Below are positions 4,881-6,443 of a DNA stretch of 6,443 nucleotides, piece after piece. The notes below the pieces were generated by a model. The model ran no database searches. It saw nothing but the letters and a program-made list of their open reading frames with translations, and was not told where the DNA came from. The stretch is from Promethearchaeia archaeon (lineage in GTDB: Archaea; Asgardarchaeota; Lokiarchaeia; Sigyniarchaeales; SOKP01): contig JAHQWY010000216.1 in the NCBI GenBank assembly GCA_029856445.1, positions 1-6,443 of the forward strand, given 5' to 3'. How positions within the stretch are numbered: position 1 is the first letter of the stretch; every line of letters starts with the position of its first letter. The translations under genes and the position numbers were made by a program.

Positions 4881-6443
4881 ACTTACATCAAAAAAATTTC
4901 CATGACCGGTTTTAAGTCATTTGGAGATCGTACGGTGACAATCAAGCTTTCAAGTGGTTTCACATGCATAGTAGGTCCTAATGGCGCAGGTAAATCAAAT
5001 ATCATAGATGCGTTGTGCTTCGCTTTGGGAAGATTGAGTAAAAAAACAATGAGAGCTAAGAGTCTAGAAGATCTAATTTTTGCTGGCTCTAGAGGGAAAA
5101 ATCCGTCCCAAAGAGCATCAGTAACTATGTATTTTGACAATTCTGATAATGTATTTCCAGGTGGGACTGATACTTTTGAAATTACTAGAACAATAAAAAG
5201 GGGTGGCGGTGGGGGATATAAAATGAATGGAAAAAACGCTACACGTCAACAAATCCTTAATGCTTTAGCTGCAGCAAATATTGATCCTGATGGAAGTAAT
5301 CAATTCGTCTTACAAGGAAAAATCGTGGAGTTAACTCATATGAATACGGAAGAACGTAGATTATTCATCGAAGATCTAATAGGACTTCAAAAATATGACG
5401 AAATGAAAGATGCAACTTTAAAAGAATTAGAAAAAGCAGAAAGAGATTTAGGACAATTCGAAGCAATTTTTAAAGAAGTATCATCTCAGCTTAAAAAAGT
5501 TGAAAAAGAGAAAAATGATGCTCTAGCATGGAAAGAATTAGATGAAAAAATAAATTTTTTAAATTCACAGTTAATAGCTCTGAAAATTTCAAAATTAAGA
5601 GAAGAGGAAGATGACTTAGAGAAGAAAATAGAAAATTCTTCAAAAATAATTGAAGAATTAGAAGAAAAAATTAGCAGACAAGATGCCTTACTCAAACAAG
5701 AATCACTAGTAATGGATAACATTCAAAAAACTATAAATGAAAAAGAGAAAGAAAGAGAAGAAATCACTGAGAATATTACCCAGCTAAAAACAAAAATCTC
5801 TTCAAGCCAAACCACATCAAATCTTGCTAAAAAATCTATAGAAAAACTCATCCTTGAAATTAAAAACTTAGAAAATCTACAGATGGTTCTTGAGGAAGGA
5901 CAAAATATCGATTCATTGATAGAGAGTGTGTCAAATGATATATCTGAATGCGAAAACAATATAGAAGAAGCTAAAAAAGAAATAGAAAAAAGACAACAAA
6001 CTCAGTTTGAAATTGATACAAAAATTAAAGATAACGAGGAAGAAAAGTCTCTTTTTAATGCTGAAATCTCCAAAATACAACAAAATATATCTTCAAATGA
6101 AGCTCAAATTAAAATTCTTAAAGACAATATCAAAAAGAATGAAGATAAAAAACTCAAATTGGAAATTGAATTAAATAAGCTGAAAAAAGATGCAGAAAGT
6201 ATTGATGAGGCTATTAAGAATACAAAAAGGGAAGAATCTGAAGTCAGAAAAGTGATAGAAGCTCTTAAAACCAAAATTGTTGAAGAAAATCAAAATAGAA
6301 AAGATCTTGAAAATAAAATCAATTCAATTCAAGAAGAAAAAAATCAACTAAATACAAATTTATTCAACTTGCAATCTAATTTATCTTCATTAACTACTGA
6401 GATTAGTATAAACAACAAGAACATTCAAGATTTGAATGAAAAA
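4878..6443 (+). CDS. smc: Chromosome segregation protein SMC, N-terminal 522 residues, 3' end outside window
   Basis: An open frame of 522 codons runs to the right edge with no stop. The N-terminal ATPase head shows SMTGFKSFGDRTV (8-20), Walker A GPNGAGKS (33-40), the arginine-finger region MRAKSLEDLIFAG (58-70), MNGKNATR (116-123), and VLQGKIVELTHM followed by ERR.FIEDLIGLQKYDE (144-175). This matches archaeal SMC such as that of Pyrococcus almost motif for motif. From about residue 170 onward the sequence is a Glu/Lys-rich heptad-patterned coiled coil, the N-terminal half of the SMC arm. The family is about 1150-1200 residues, so the hinge, second coil and Walker B head lie beyond the window. 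SMC homodimers act with ScpA/ScpB-type partners to organise and segregate chromosomes. An unusual run of five glycines (109-113) sits in the head before the MNG strand. The ATG at 4878 is preferred because the family N-terminus starts there and TAA lies in frame just upstream (4866-4868 ends the TGT AAA reading only out of frame; the preceding in-frame codons show no better start). Confidence 0.96.
   Translation, partial: MTYIKKISMTGFKSFGDRTVTIKLSSGFTCIVGPNGAGKSNIIDALCFALGRLSKKTMRAKSLEDLIFAGSRGKNPSQRASVTMYFDNSDNVFPGGTDTFEITRTIKRGGGGGYKMNGKNATRQQILNALAAANIDPDGSNQFVLQGKIVELTHMNTEERRLFIEDLIGLQKYDEMKDATLKELEKAERDLGQFEAIFKEVSSQLKKVEKEKNDALAWKELDEKINFLNSQLIALKISKLREEEDDLEKKIENSSKIIEELEEKISRQDALLKQESLVMDNIQKTINEKEKEREEITENITQLKTKISSSQTTSNLAKKSIEKLILEIKNLENLQMVLEEGQNIDSLIESVSNDISECENNIEEAKKEIEKRQQTQFEIDTKIKDNEEEKSLFNAEISKIQQNISSNEAQIKILKDNIKKNEDKKLKLEIELNKLKKDAESIDEAIKNTKREESEVRKVIEALKTKIVEENQNRKDLENKINSIQEEKNQLNTNLFNLQSNLSSLTTEISINNKNIQDLNEK

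Noticed and set aside
4883..5140. Minus-strand open frame of 85 codons
   Set aside because: It lies entirely antisense to the SMC head with Walker A and other conserved motifs on the plus strand; its protein has no recognisable domain.
5486..5959. Two adjacent minus-strand open frames of 78 codons each
   Set aside because: They are Ser/Phe-rich mirror images of the Glu/Lys-rich SMC coiled coil, a usual shadow effect of GAA/AAA codons.
1..6443. tRNA, rRNA, CRISPR array or insertion sequence
   Set aside because: No cloverleaf, rRNA-like GC-rich block, regularly spaced repeats, transposase motif or terminal inverted repeats were seen; coding sequence fills nearly all of the window.

Overview
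The window is AT-rich and archaeal in character. The most likely source is an Asgard archaeon of the Lokiarchaeota/Promethearchaeota type. This placement is an inference from three things: a full-length Rag/Gtr-type small GTPase with a C-terminal roadblock-like domain, a divergent neighbour carrying motifs I associate with Asgard longin/roadblock-like proteins, and archaeal information-processing genes (Orc1/Cdc6-like, SMC) with TATA-box promoters and mostly no Shine-Dalgarno sequence. No database search was possible.

Layout. Bases 1-617 (minus strand) hold the N-terminal 205 codons of the longin-like protein, which runs off the left edge. Bases 618-810 form a divergent promoter region with a 9+2+9 bp inverted repeat and two copies of a 10-bp direct repeat. 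Bases 811-3380 hold three plus-strand genes with gaps of only 20 and 30 bp, probably one transcription unit: a HAD phosphatase resembling the Pyrococcus glyceraldehyde-3-phosphate phosphatase family, a nitrilase-superfamily amidase, and the Rag-like GTPase. Bases 3381-3557 are non-coding, with a GC-rich hairpin-like patch in an otherwise very AT-rich stretch. Bases 3558-4751 encode an Orc1/Cdc6-like protein whose Walker A, Walker B and sensor 2 motifs are eroded. Bases 4752-4877 are non-coding, with a terminator-like element, a TATA box and a 13-bp tandem repeat. The second copy of that repeat contains the start codon of smc, which fills 4878-6443 and runs off the right edge.

How the genes may fit together. 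The right half is a replication and chromosome-structure neighbourhood: an apparently ATPase-dead initiator-like protein beside the SMC subunit. The left half couples a nucleotide-switch GTPase of the nutrient-sensing Rag family to two small-molecule enzymes. A longin-like protein, a fold used by regulators of such GTPases in eukaryotes, is divergently transcribed. A functional link between the GTPase, the amidase and the longin-like protein is a hypothesis from gene order, not something the sequence proves.
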